64,000 bases of DNA, taken from Lobosporangium transversale (lineage: Eukaryota > Mortierellomycota > Mortierellomycetes > Mortierellales > Mortierellaceae). The translations under genes were made by a program, and so were the position numbers. The notes below the pieces were generated by a model that saw only the letters and a program-made list of their open reading frames with translations, did no database searches and was not told where the DNA came from. The DNA is taken from the NCBI RefSeq assembly GCF_002105155.1, contig NW_019028980.1:1674001-1738000 (forward strand), given 5' to 3'. Each line of letters begins with the position of its first letter. Position 1 is the first letter of the stretch. This document shows, piece by piece, positions 10,323 through 20,054 of this stretch.

Positions 10323-12678
10323 GCCAAAAAGCAAGAAACAGACGAAACGTGCCACTTCTTTGAGAGCCGTTTATAACGTGATGGCAAAGCATAGGCTTTC
10401 GCTGAGGGCTTTTTTGAAAGCCTCGTTAGTGTCGCAAGACTCTAATATTAAGCGTAAGGTTAATTTTTTCTATGCAAATGATGGTCCTGCAGAAATTATC
10501 GACCTGTGGCAGCGAGGCATTACGGACCCGGAGCATATGAAGAGTGCTCTTTCTGGTGCTATTGAATTTGTTCTCCATTCTGCAAAGGATGAGCTCAGGG
10601 AGGTTACAGCAGATAACACGTTGCGACTTCCATCTAATGGTGTTTGTAAGGAGAGAACCGATAAGTTTTCACTTCAAAATATTGCCAACAGATTTCAATC
10701 CATTGCTCCTACCGTTTATTCGCTCCTGAATGGCCTTACCAGAGCGAATAAATCAAGTTCCAGGGATGCTACAACAGTAGTTCCTGTCATTGCAAGTATC
10801 TTGGGCTTCTTATACAGCAACAGATGCAATTATCTTCAAATGATGACTGGATTATATATGTTTGGTAAAGGTGCGCCTGTCAAGCTTGTCAATCTTTTCT
10901 CAAAGGCAGGACTTTCAGTTTCTCATCCCACAATCATGAGGGGTCTAAAGGCATTAAGTACGGACTCACGCGATCGTATCCAGGCTACAGTAAGAGAAGT
11001 GCCTTGGTATATCGTATACGATAATATAAATATGGCGTCTCACAAGCACCATCAACGACTTGGAAACAGGGACATATTTGTAAGTGGAACTACAGCAACT
11101 GCAATCGTCTCAAATGTTGCAGCCGAGGAGGAGATAAACTTCAAGCCCACACAATCCCTTCGCCTACAGGACTTGATGCCTACTGATGACAATGAAGCTC
11201 ATCTTCGAAAAGTTTTTCAATACCACTTGGTCGGAGTTCTACTCCGAAATTTTAAAAGATTTGATGGGCAATCAATGCCAGCACCTACAAAGCACTTACT
11301 GACGCTCGAAAAGACGAAAACTTTTCCGCTTCCATCAATGCGTATTGACCAAGGAACGATTCGCGGTAACTTGGAAGTCTTGGAATTTATAACGGAAGCT
11401 GCGCTGGAACTCCCGCATGAATGGTTTGAGGGACGAAGAATACTCATTGCTGGTGACCAGCTGACGGTCAGTAGGCTCCGTTCATTGAAGGAATTACGTG
11501 CAGACGATATCTCATCATACCACCGCCTTGACTGGGTCATACCTGTCATTCAGTTATTCCATCTTCAAATGCTTCTGGCCTCAACAATTTTGCGTACCCA
11601 TTATGGCACTGCTTCAACACCTGGTTCAATTGCGTTCAATGTATCGTTGCTTGAACGAAAGAGGGTTTCCCTAGAGAAGCCTGATTTTCATGCCACAAAT
11701 GAGCTTCTCCGCGAGTCATTTGATGCACTAGTACAACGGGCATGGGAGCTTACTCTACTAAGTACAAACTTGGAAGAATTTGCGGAAGGTGTCTCCGATG
11801 AAGTACTTAAAATTGAACTCATGGCGAAAGTGGACACACTAATTGATAGATTTCTTCTGACTGGCTCCTTAGAAATCCTCGATGGGACCACATCTAGGAA
11901 TTCCGCCTTGTTTCTCCGTGACATGCTTTTTTACTTGGAGCTATCGTCTGCGATCAAAGCAGGTGATCATGGGCGCATTGAAGAGATTCTAAAATGGATC
12001 ACAATAATGTTTCAAGCCGGATCAACAAAAAACTATGCAAATGAACTTCTGCATCTACATTGCGGCTTTGCTTACTCCTGGTCCAAGCAAACAAAGGATG
12101 CCGTTAGATCTTCATGGCTAGTCAATACCACTGGCCAACCAAACCGTTGGATACCAGCAGACCTTTACCAAGAGCACAACAATTTATTGATCAAGAATTT
12201 ATTTAAAGCGAAACGAACCTGTGACCACTGGGAAATGGAGGAAGAGACACTTTCTGTCAATGTTCAGACTCTCGGTGATCTATCGGACCAAATGGAGATT
12301 GATTTTAATATTCCATACACAGGCACTAAACATGAAAATATGTCGATGAGCGATGACATCTCAGCAATCCACAAGTCATTAGTAGAGTATTATATCTTTG
12401 ACAACATACCTCAGGAGAAGAGGAATCATCCAAACTTTGGAAACGCCACATCAGTGGCTAATCTCCTCATAGAAGGCATAATAAAAATGAATGAAGGCAA
12501 GCGCATCCAATCATTCGTCAATTCAGTCTGTGTCCGGAAGCAGGGTGGGGATTTGAGCGTTGACAATGATATGAATGTAGATAATGAGACGGAGATTGAA
12601 GACGAGGAGGAAGATATGCAGGACGATATTGTTGGTTTTGATATTACTGATTACGTCCATGCGACCTGTGAACAATAA
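10321..12678 (+). CDS. DUF6589-like protein, candidate transposase
   Basis: Intronless, 785 aa from the ATG at 10321. The same frame is open to 10216, but that extension lies inside the TIR and is repeated in inverted form beside the helicase, so I reject it. The N-terminus is Lys/Arg-rich (MPKSKKQTKRA). Landmark segments are WYIVYDNINM (about residues 230-239), AGDQLTVSRLRSLKELR (377-393) with a following RLDWVIPVIQLFHLQ, and a C-terminal SWLVNTTGQPNRWIPADLYQEHNN (to about 620). These resemble the fungal DUF6589 family as I recall it. D234, D379 and E618 are candidates for a DDE-type triad; this is speculation. The tail is acidic (DETEIEDEEEDMQDD-like). It converges on the helicase gene with 49 bp between stop codons. 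The frame is intact. Confidence 0.8.
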   Translation: MPKSKKQTKRATSLRAVYNVMAKHRLSLRAFLKASLVSQDSNIKRKVNFFYANDGPAEIIDLWQRGITDPEHMKSALSGAIEFVLHSAKDELREVTADNTLRLPSNGVCKERTDKFSLQNIANRFQSIAPTVYSLLNGLTRANKSSSRDATTVVPVIASILGFLYSNRCNYLQMMTGLYMFGKGAPVKLVNLFSKAGLSVSHPTIMRGLKALSTDSRDRIQATVREVPWYIVYDNINMASHKHHQRLGNRDIFVSGTTATAIVSNVAAEEEINFKPTQSLRLQDLMPTDDNEAHLRKVFQYHLVGVLLRNFKRFDGQSMPAPTKHLLTLEKTKTFPLPSMRIDQGTIRGNLEVLEFITEAALELPHEWFEGRRILIAGDQLTVSRLRSLKELRADDISSYHRLDWVIPVIQLFHLQMLLASTILRTHYGTASTPGSIAFNVSLLERKRVSLEKPDFHATNELLRESFDALVQRAWELTLLSTNLEEFAEGVSDEVLKIELMAKVDTLIDRFLLTGSLEILDGTTSRNSALFLRDMLFYLELSSAIKAGDHGRIEEILKWITIMFQAGSTKNYANELLHLHCGFAYSWSKQTKDAVRSSWLVNTTGQPNRWIPADLYQEHNNLLIKNLFKAKRTCDHWEMEEETLSVNVQTLGDLSDQMEIDFNIPYTGTKHENMSMSDDISAIHKSLVEYYIFDNIPQEKRNHPNFGNATSVANLLIEGIIKMNEGKRIQSFVNSVCVRKQGGDLSVDNDMNVDNETEIEDEEEDMQDDIVGFDITDYVHATCEQ

Positions 12679-12727
12679 ACCAAAGAGATTCTGTTTGCTT
12701 AATTTGTTTATTGAATGATAAAAATCT

Positions 12728-14845
12728 TCATGGTTCCCAAGATATAAATTTTATATTATTTTGTGATGTTGTTGGACTACTTAGCTCTTTGCGCTTTCGT
12801 GAAGACCGAGATGTCAGTTTCTCTTTTCTAGGGTGCTCCTGCGGTTGTTCCTGCGGTGGCTCGTGCTCTTGTAGTCCTTCTTGCAATGGTTGTTGACATT
12901 GCAGTGGTTGTCTGAGCAGCAACTGATTCAGCGGCGGCTGTAACAGCAGTTGCTGCGTTGGTGGATTACTCAAAATTGCTTGCAATATCTGTTGCAAAAG
13001 TAGTTGCTGTTGTTCCAGTGGTTGTTGCAACTCTGATAGCTTGCAACAATGGCATTCTTGGTGCTGTAGAGGCCCTAATGCATCCCATGGTATTAACTGC
13101 TTCAGCGGTGGTTGTCGTATTAGATGATGGACTTTTTGCGACTTGAGTAGCGCCTCCAGTCCTTGAATTGTGCTAAATTGCCCATATTGTCTTTCCTGCT
13201 GATGCTCAAGCAAATGATGCACTTGCTGTATTGGCTTTGCCTCCGCATCTTGTACTGATGGACGACTCGCTGCTCTTGATTGTGTTCTCCTTGCCATGAT
13301 GTCCGTCTTCAGATCAACAATCATGTCATCCAGAGTTTTTATATGATCCTGCTTAATGGAGAGCCATGGAATGACAGATTGAACTGACTCAGACGGTTTT
13401 ATCCTCGCGACTTTTCCAGCAAGTGTTTTGATCATTTTGTTTGACATGATACATTCGAGGCTTACAAAGAGAGAACGACCTTCGTATTGCTCCTTGAAAA
13501 TGTTATACCGCCATGTTTCAATTGCCTTTACTATCACCTTCCGCTCCGCTTCAGTGAATGATACTTTCGGAAGTATACTACCAGAGTCGCTTGTATCTGC
13601 CGCAACTAATCCATGTAAAGATTCCTCTGTTGATGGAAGAGAAGGATTACAGATGTCACAACACCTTGAAATAACTTTATGTTGGTTCCCGAAAAAGTTA
13701 TTAAGGAGCTCGCGGCGACAACCTGTAGTTTTGACATATTCAACAATATCTTTATCCACATTACCTCTAGAATTACTATTGGATGCCGGGACAAGAAGGA
13801 TGCCATCCCCTTCTAGATCAGGGTTGCGTGCTGCACGACCAAGTCTCTGAATCAGGGTTGGCAGATTTTTAGGATATCCGTACTGAATGACTCTGATAAC
13901 ATCATTCATGTCGCAACCCATGCCAGCGGCCTCTGTGGACATGAGGACTTGTATTTCGTTGTTTTTAAAATCAGACATTCTTATCTTCTTTAGGGGATCT
14001 GACTTCATCGAGTGATATACTGCGACTTGACGACAGCCTATGAGCTCACCAACGTGTCGAGCTGCTGCTTCCGCCTGTCGAATTTCATCAAAATAGACAA
14101 TTGTCTTGATGCCATCTTTCAGAAATTCGAGATCTTGGTAGGAGGACGCTTTGTATCGTAGTTGCTTTACATGAAGCTGGATATTAGTCCGATCGTTACC
14201 ATAGTTAAATATAACAGGATTACTAAAATGAAGCGTCTTCAAAACTTCAGAGAGAAGCACTGGGGGCAATGTGGCGGAGACGGCCACAAAGCAGGTTGAA
14301 GGAGACACTTTTGCGCGTAAGTGCCCGAGCTTCGCATAGTCAGTTCTAAATTGTCCTCCCCAAGTCCCAATACAATGGGCCTCATCCACCACCACCGCTC
14401 TTAATCGGTTCTTCCATTCAGGGATGCTCCAAAGTGAGCTCACACGAGGGTTCTGAAAAATTATCTCAGGCGACATAAACACAGCGCGGTACTTTCCCTT
14501 AACCAGATCACTGACTGAAAACTCTGTTCCTTTCTTCAGATGGATGTTTGGGATACCAGATAAGTCGAGTTTTTCCGACTGTTCATCTCCTAGCGCTCTC
14601 AGCGGCGTGATAATGACTATAATCTCTTTCGGCCACAGAACTAGTGGAAGAAAATACACCAACGTCTTGCCCCACCCTGTACCAGCAATCAAAATATAAT
14701 CTTGATGGCGTCCAATTGTCTCCACAACTTCAAGTTGCTCCTTTCTTGGGTAAAACTTGAAGGTATCATAGCATCTCTGACCAACATCATCAGGTAGGAT
14801 GGAATATTCGCTTGCTGGGTTTGCTGGAGTACCAGTAGCTGACAT
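12728..14845 (-). CDS. RecQ-family DNA helicase of the element
   Basis: Intronless, 705 aa. SF2 motifs are visible: Q-motif region FYPRKEQLEVVE (31-42), Walker A GTGWGKT (55-61), TPLRAL (80-85), DEAH (154-157), SAT (190-192), a second RecA domain with STEAAGMGCDMNDV (303-316) and motif VI QRLGRAAR (333-340). Cys376 and the CCDIC cluster near 395-399 fit a RecQ zinc-binding subdomain. There is no HRDC domain; instead the C-terminus (about 540-680) is Gln/Leu-rich low complexity. The ATG at 14845 lies 6 bp inside the TIR edge, so the TIR supplies its 5' untranslated region. By family knowledge it is an ATP-dependent 3'-5' helicase. Pairing with the DUF6589-like gene suggests a role in unwinding or repair during transposition (inference). 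Confidence 0.88.
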   Translation of the reverse strand: MSATGTPANPASEYSILPDDVGQRCYDTFKFYPRKEQLEVVETIGRHQDYILIAGTGWGKTLVYFLPLVLWPKEIIVIITPLRALGDEQSEKLDLSGIPNIHLKKGTEFSVSDLVKGKYRAVFMSPEIIFQNPRVSSLWSIPEWKNRLRAVVVDEAHCIGTWGGQFRTDYAKLGHLRAKVSPSTCFVAVSATLPPVLLSEVLKTLHFSNPVIFNYGNDRTNIQLHVKQLRYKASSYQDLEFLKDGIKTIVYFDEIRQAEAAARHVGELIGCRQVAVYHSMKSDPLKKIRMSDFKNNEIQVLMSTEAAGMGCDMNDVIRVIQYGYPKNLPTLIQRLGRAARNPDLEGDGILLVPASNSNSRGNVDKDIVEYVKTTGCRRELLNNFFGNQHKVISRCCDICNPSLPSTEESLHGLVAADTSDSGSILPKVSFTEAERKVIVKAIETWRYNIFKEQYEGRSLFVSLECIMSNKMIKTLAGKVARIKPSESVQSVIPWLSIKQDHIKTLDDMIVDLKTDIMARRTQSRAASRPSVQDAEAKPIQQVHHLLEHQQERQYGQFSTIQGLEALLKSQKVHHLIRQPPLKQLIPWDALGPLQHQECHCCKLSELQQPLEQQQLLLQQILQAILSNPPTQQLLLQPPLNQLLLRQPLQCQQPLQEGLQEHEPPQEQPQEHPRKEKLTSRSSRKRKELSSPTTSQNNIKFISWEP

Positions 14846-14851
14846 TTGTTA

Positions 14852-15378
14852 ATGTTGCAAAATATTTTATTAATTTTTTTTTTGCAAATGTTAGAGAAAA
14901 CTACAGGTCGGTAATGAGTGTGTAGCAGGTGTGTAATGAGATTGCAATGGGAGCGCAATGAGAGTGAGAGAAGGGGTGAAGGCGAGGGGAAGAGTGAGGT
15001 GGTGAGGGAGAGAGAGAGGAAGAGGGAGAGGGAGAGGGAGAGGGAGAGGGAGAGGGAGAAGAAAGGTAAGAGAGAGAGAAAGAAAGATAAAAGTTAATGT
15101 TGAAAAGTATATGTGTATCCGATCTATATATGCCAGATTGACTCCATATAAGCATGAATGTGAGTTGCATGTGTTTTGTACGCTCTTCCATATGATTTTG
15201 ACTTTGAAAAAAAAAAAAATTCAAAAAATTTAAGTCGCCAGCTAATAGTCGACTTTTGATTCCAGCCTGAGAGAGAAGCATCTGCAAGAGCAAGCCACCA
15301 GTTGCCTTTTTAGGCACGCTTGCCTTGCAGCACGTGTAAACACACGTGCGCTTCGTCCTCAGGCTGGTGACGAGCCTA
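14852..15378 (-). repeat. Right terminal inverted repeat (527 bp)
   Basis: Inverted copy of 9796-10322, with the same terminal hairpin and GAGGGA/CTCCCT tract. It provides the upstream region of the helicase gene and ends 124 bp before the EMC10 start codon. Confidence 0.9.
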
Positions 15379-15387
15379 GGATTTTTA
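15379..15387. repeat. 9-bp target site duplication, right
   Basis: GGATTTTTA, identical to 9787-9795. Confidence 0.85.
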
Positions 15388-15502
15388 ATTAAATAGGATA
15401 AAAATGTGATGAACAACTTTCCCTGTCTTCGGGACGAACTCAATTTAAAAAACCATCAGACTCGAGAAAAAGGAAAGGAGATCACCAACATTAACCAGCA
15501 CG

Positions 15503-17328
15503 ATGAAACTCCAGACATTTATCCTCGCGCTTACATTAGCGATTTCAGTACAGGTCCTTGCAGAGGTACATAATTTCAGGATTAATGGGAGAAAAAAAAA
15601 ACTTTTGTGACACTAGTTGACATCATATCAAGTGGAGAGGAAGCAGGGAAGGAAAGGGGAATTGATATGAGCGCGAAATGGAATGGACCAATGTATAATA
15701 TACAGCGGGCCCTTTTTTTTCCTTTGGTTTCTATAATCAGATATTGAGGGGATCCATATATATTTATAGCATGGATCATCAATTTGATGAATTAATACTA
15801 ATAGTATTTATTTATTTTCCTGACTTCTTTGTAGGAGGTGACGCTTGGAGTCTTTCACAAGTTGAGTGATCACGAATCGTTTGAGAAACGTGGGGAGATC
15901 CGCTTTGACGCAGAAGAATGGTTCGAGTTGAAGCAACAACGTGAGCAAGCTTCTGCATCGGCGACTCAATCTGCGAAATTAACATACCAGCAGAGGAAAG
16001 AATTGTTGAAGCAAAAACAAGAGCAAAAACAACAGCCAAATCAGAATCAGCAGCAGAAGCAGAATCAGCAATCATCGCCTATTATCTATCAAAATGTTCA
16101 AATTGATCCTGATAGCATGGCTCGTTTGGCTGAGGATTTCGTTCTTAATGTGCAAGCACCTGTCAAAGTACATGAGCTGGAACCTGAGCCTGAGGGACCC
16201 GAAGTGGATGAGGATGGACAATTTGTTGAAACTCAGGAAGAATTTGAGCAGAGGTTAGAGGAATGGAGGGCGCAGAATGAAGCACAAGAGAATGGAGGCT
16301 TGTCGACAAAGACCCCTGGAAGTTATGCATTCTATCAAATCAAGTTGAAAGATGAAACTACAGGCTGGGAGGCAATGTCGTCTATCAAGTCTGTAAGTCA
16401 TTCTACGTAAACCAACAGTATATATTATTGTGATTATGACTATGACTATTATTATTATTAGTGTTCTTTTTTTGTTTCTAGTATGGACGCGTCGTCTACG
16501 GATCTCTACAGCTTAAAAAATCATATGTATATGGCTCGTCATCTTTTGCTAACAATTTTTTTTTTTTTTTCCCTTTATGCTTGTCTAGTGTTTGTTAGTA
16601 GCCTCGAATTTCCAGGAGCAAATCACGTTGCATTTGGATAGTGATCGTGAGGTCTTTGCGTTTGATTATTACACCACTGCTAGTCGATGTGAAGACAAGG
16701 ACAAGCAGGAATTTTCTTTGACTTCCTTGGATCATTTCAAGGATGTGAAGATTGACTTTGCTACAGCTGTCTCTGGGCCCAAGTATGTGTCGTCATTTCT
16801 ACGATTCTTTACGAGTCTCAACAATGATCCGTATCTTTTTCTTTATTCCTATAACGGTGTAACAACGTGTGTCTATTTTTTTTTTTATCTCCCTTTATTC
16901 TCTTTATTCTGACTTTTTTTTCTTCCCCCTTTCTTTTACATGTTGGGGATACATTTCTTTCTTTTTTCTCTCTCCTTCCTTCCTTCCGTTAGGGCGCGTT
17001 ACGCTAAAGCTCAGGCCATCAAAATTGATTCCCAGACCGGTAAACCCGAAGTTGAAAAGACATTCTTCCAGAAGTATTGGTAAGCCTTTTTTTTTTTTTT
17101 TTTCTCTGTTTCTTGCGGCCATTGAATCCTCGGGTCGTGATCCGTTAGAACATTTGGGGGTGAATGAAGAAGGCGTAGAATGCCTAACTGAGACACGTTT
17201 TCTTTTTCTCGTCTTTTCGTTATTTGTTATGTAACGCTTTTTTTTTTTATCTCCGTAGGGTGTATATTGTACCAATAGTCCTTATGATGTTATTTACCGG
17301 AGGTGAACCGGAGAAAACCGCGGCATAG
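15503..17328 (+). CDS. EMC10: ER membrane protein complex subunit 10
   Basis: Five inferred exons: 15503-15565, 15835-16392, 16589-16782, 16993-17079, 17259-17328, joining in frame to about 323 aa. Exon 1 encodes a signal peptide (MKLQTFILALTLAISVQVLA). The lumenal part opens with a beta-rich FHKLSDHESFEKRGEI segment and carries a fungal Gln-rich insertion (about residues 60-90). FQEQITLHLDSDREV follows. The C-terminus FFQKYWVYIVPIVLMMLFTGG is the EMC10 signature, with one transmembrane helix. EMC10 belongs to the ER insertase complex for tail-anchored and multipass proteins. The sequence at 16483-16588 is left in intron 2 because splicing directly to the CLLVASNF exon restores the conserved order. 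The mobile element sits 124 bp upstream of the ATG, probably in its promoter or 5' leader. Confidence 0.88.
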
Positions 17329-17379
17329 AAAAGAGACAGAACGCGAAAGGGAATGCGGTTGATAACGTTTTTTGATTTT

Positions 17380-17412
<33 letters not shown>

Positions 17413-18297
17413 AGCCGCATAATGTGTCAAAGAACGCGTAGTAGAAATGGGGAATGGAAAGATTGGGCAAATTGCTTGACTCACGATAGTCAAGACAGAC
17501 ATACAAATTTTAGTTTTATTTTATTTTATTTTTATTTTTTTTTTTCTTTTTCTCAGGATAGATACCGGATATTGTATTAAAGAAAAAAAAAAAAAAAAAA
17601 AAAGAGAAGGCGAAAGAAGATTTATGAATTATGAATTAAGAATTAAGAACATAATACAACACAGCACCAATCATTGTCAACCTTTATCAATCATTGTATA
17701 GGATGTAAGAAAGAAAGAAAAAGAAAAAAAAAAAAAAAAAAAAAAAAAAAACTGCGCTGCTCCTTTTTTCTAATCATTTTATGATGATACTCCGAACGTA
17801 TGCATGCATGTAATTATTTACGACGTTAAAAGAAACATCGGAAGGAGGAAAAAAAAGTTGACGATGACGATTGTATGGTTTATTGAAGAAATCTAGAAGT
17901 ACAGTATACTGGAAATATTTTAAAAAGACAAGAACGTGCGCAAAGCCTAAAAAACGATAGATTCTAAAAAAAGACACAAAGGAAAGGAAAGGAAAGGAAA
18001 GGAAAGAAAAAGGAAGGGTGGGAAAATGCCGTAAAGGGGACGTGCGGGGATTGGATCTGGGCGTCTTTTTCTCTTTTGGGTCTGGCTCTCTCCTTTCGAT
18101 TCTTTCCATGATGCATGGACTAAGAAGAAACATGGATCCAATAATGCGGTTTTTTTTTTTCTCTTGTGTCGTCCTGGGAAAAAGGAATTTTCTTAAACTC
18201 CGTTCGTTATTCAATGTTGTCTTTTTTTTGTATTATGCGGGGTCGTGTTGTTGATTTGCGTTACAATATTTTTTTTTCTGCTCTGTTGCGTCTTTGT
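17329..18297. other. Intergenic between convergent genes
   Basis: 3' regions of EMC10 (+) and the DUF2423 gene (-). Long homopolymer runs (about 17382-17408 T, 17583-17603 A, 17725-17750 A) and a GGAAA tandem repeat near 17980-18005. No gene seen. Confidence 0.6.
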
Positions 18298-19068
18298 TTA
18301 CTTGTGGAAACGGAAGAAGGTAGACTTCTTCTTCAATTCGCGCTTTGAAAGCTTCTGTTTGTTCTTCTTTTTCCTGTCTTCCTTTGACATCTTGTGTTTA
18401 GCATGATTAGCATTTTTAGGACCACTGGTCGAGATTTTTTGATCCTCAGCCATATCAGTATCCTCAGCTAATGAATGATACACAAAGAACAAAAAAAGAT
18501 AATTAGTGAATATTGACGTAAAAAAAAAAAAAGCGCTGATACATGGATGAGTTTTAAAATATCCTTTGTGCCTGAGCCATGACCACAAGTCCTTTCAGCA
18601 GCTGACTGCATGGTCGCACGGAACCATAAAAAAAAAAGGTCTGTCCCCAAAAAAAAAAAAAAATAAGGCAAACTTCGATGCAGTTCCAAACAAGGAATCC
18701 CAGACGGATATGAACCTCCCCAAATAAACAAAAAGTAATGAATCCATTTGAAAGCAAAGCAGCATTCAATTCTACTCAATAATTCTTTCAAATAGAAAAA
18801 ACTCTTGTAACTACTTTCTAAGAGATCGATTGGTTCGTTAGATAAGAGAGTAGGCCTTTTTTCTTTTGTTTTTCTTACTCTTCTCGACTTGCATCGGTTC
18901 CTCGCCTCGAGCAATAGCCTCAAGCTCAGAAGTCTTTGGGCCTTGAGCATCCTTCTTCAAGCGTTCAGCCAAACGGTGAACACGAGCAGTTTCTACAGGA
19001 CCAAAAACAGTTTCACGCTTGATAGCACGGAATTTGCGAGCGGACTTTGACCTGAGACCTTTAGCCAT
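18298..19068 (-). CDS. Ybl028c/DUF2423 small basic nucleolar protein
   Basis: Two inferred exons, 18879-19068 and 18298-18467, with donor GTAAGA and acceptor TTAG, giving 119 aa. The N-terminus MAKGLRSKSARKFRAIKRE is the hallmark of the DUF2423 (yeast Ybl028c / LLP-like) family. The C-terminus is extremely basic (KMSKEDRKKKNKQKLSKRELKKK), consistent with nucleolar targeting and a role near 60S ribosome assembly, which is family-level knowledge. The 411-nt intron is large relative to the gene and contains several poly(A) runs. Reading through the donor meets a stop soon after, so splicing is needed for the conserved basic tail. Confidence 0.85.
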
Positions 19069-19254
19069 TGTGAATGAGTGAATGAATGTGTATGATGGGG
19101 TTAAAGGTAGGAAGGGTTGATGAAGAAAAGCTAAAAAAAAAAAAAAAAAAAAAAAAAAGCCTTGTTTTTGTTTGTTTACTTTTTACTCTCTCTGTCTCTT
19201 GGATTGAAAAGGAAATGATTGCGTACGTAGCCATACATTGTACGTGCAAAAGCT

Positions 19255-19262
19255 TATAAAAA
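19255..19262 (+). promoter_or_regulatory. TATA box of the I9 inhibitor gene
   Basis: TATAAAAA lies 160 bases before the ATG at 19422, with a poly(A)-rich leader between. Confidence 0.55.
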
Positions 19263-19421
19263 GGGTCACATTTCCCCTCAAAGTCAGAAAAAAAATCATC
19301 ATCATTCACTCAAAGCTTCTTTTCATAAGCAATATAAGCCCAACTTTCCCACCTTTCAAGCAAAAAAAAAAAAAAAAAAAAATCTTCTAACCCTCTCTCA
19401 AATTTACCCTAAAAAAAAAAA

Positions 19422-20054
19422 ATGAAGTTCATCACCCTTGTCGCTGCTCTCCTCGTCTCTGCTGCTGCTGTCTCTGCTGCTGCTATCCCTGTCCATGTCA
19501 AGGATGCTGTCGCTCTTCAGGAGGAGCAGATCCAACCTCAGAACCCCGCTGGCGAGCCTGCTCGTACGTATCTTATTAATTTTATTTGTCTCTTTTGCCA
19601 CGTATGCATCATGAATCACTAAATCTGATATCACGCGTATATCTTTTTACTTTTATTTTTATTAATAATAATAAAAAATAGCCACTTCCTTCAAGTCTTA
19701 CATCGTGGTCTTCAAGTCGACTGTTGCTGCTCAGTCTATCGAGAAGATCGAGCGTGAGGTTTCGTTCCTTGGTGGTAGAATTGTTCACCGCTACAACACT
19801 GTCCTCAAGGGTTTCTCTGCCTACATCCCTGGCTCCGTTGTCTCTGCTTTGAAGACCAACCCTGCGATTGACTACATTGAGGAGGATGGCACTGGTGAGT
19901 TTTCTCTTTGGAGAAAGAAAATCCCTACTGTCAAAATGGGGTTAAATGTATTTCTTTTTTTTTTTTTTTTTTTGCTATTATTACTGACACTGTCTTCGGT
20001 TTGCTATTACCTTTTTCTCCCTTTTTCTCCCTTTTTCTAGTCTCCGCCCTCTAA
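19422..20054 (+). CDS. Secreted peptidase inhibitor I9-type protein
   Basis: Three inferred exons, 19422-19563, 19682-19894 and 20041-20054 (the last encodes only VSAL), giving 122 aa. MKFITLVAALLVSAAAVSAAA is a signal peptide. The mature part begins SYIVVFKS, then IEKIEREVSFLGGRIVHRYN, LKGFSAYIP and NPAIDYIEEDGTV. That is the complete inhibitor I9 / subtilisin-propeptide fold with no protease domain after it, as in yeast Pbi2-like inhibitors. It would bind subtilisin-like serine proteases in the secretory route or outside the cell. Codon choice is strongly biased to C-ending codons (GTC, CTC, AAG) compared with neighbours, which suggests high expression. A TATA box is present. Confidence 0.88.

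Larger units (their letters stand above)
9796..15378. mobile_element. 5,583-bp TIR element with DUF6589-like gene and RecQ helicase
   Basis: The element is bounded by 527-bp terminal inverted repeats (9796-10322 and 14852-15378) and flanked by a perfect 9-bp direct repeat. Its termini begin TAGGCTCGTCACCAGCCTGA. It holds two intronless convergent genes: a DUF6589-like protein (10321-12678, +) and a RecQ-family helicase (12728-14845, -). The two TIRs translate to the same peptide over more than 135 codons, so they are essentially identical and the insertion is probably young. Long TIRs with 9-bp duplications recall Mutator-like elements, but the large protein shows no MULE transposase motif that I recognise. 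A 79-bp mini-element with near-identical ends lies at 41668-41746. Confidence 0.9.

Noticed and set aside
9796-15378. Telomere-linked RecQ helicase as an alternative for the helicase
   Set aside because: The gene sits in a bounded element with target duplications, next to ordinary genes on both sides, with no telomeric repeats visible.
16483-16588. Possible extra EMC10 exon
   Set aside because: Including it disrupts the SSIKS-CLLVASNF junction that matches the EMC10 order. The segment also runs into a poly(T) tract and a TAG acceptor, so it is intronic.
18468-18950. 160-codon minus-strand frame across the DUF2423 intron
   Set aside because: Composed of intron sequence with poly(A)/(T) translations. 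The spliced 119-aa product matches the family.
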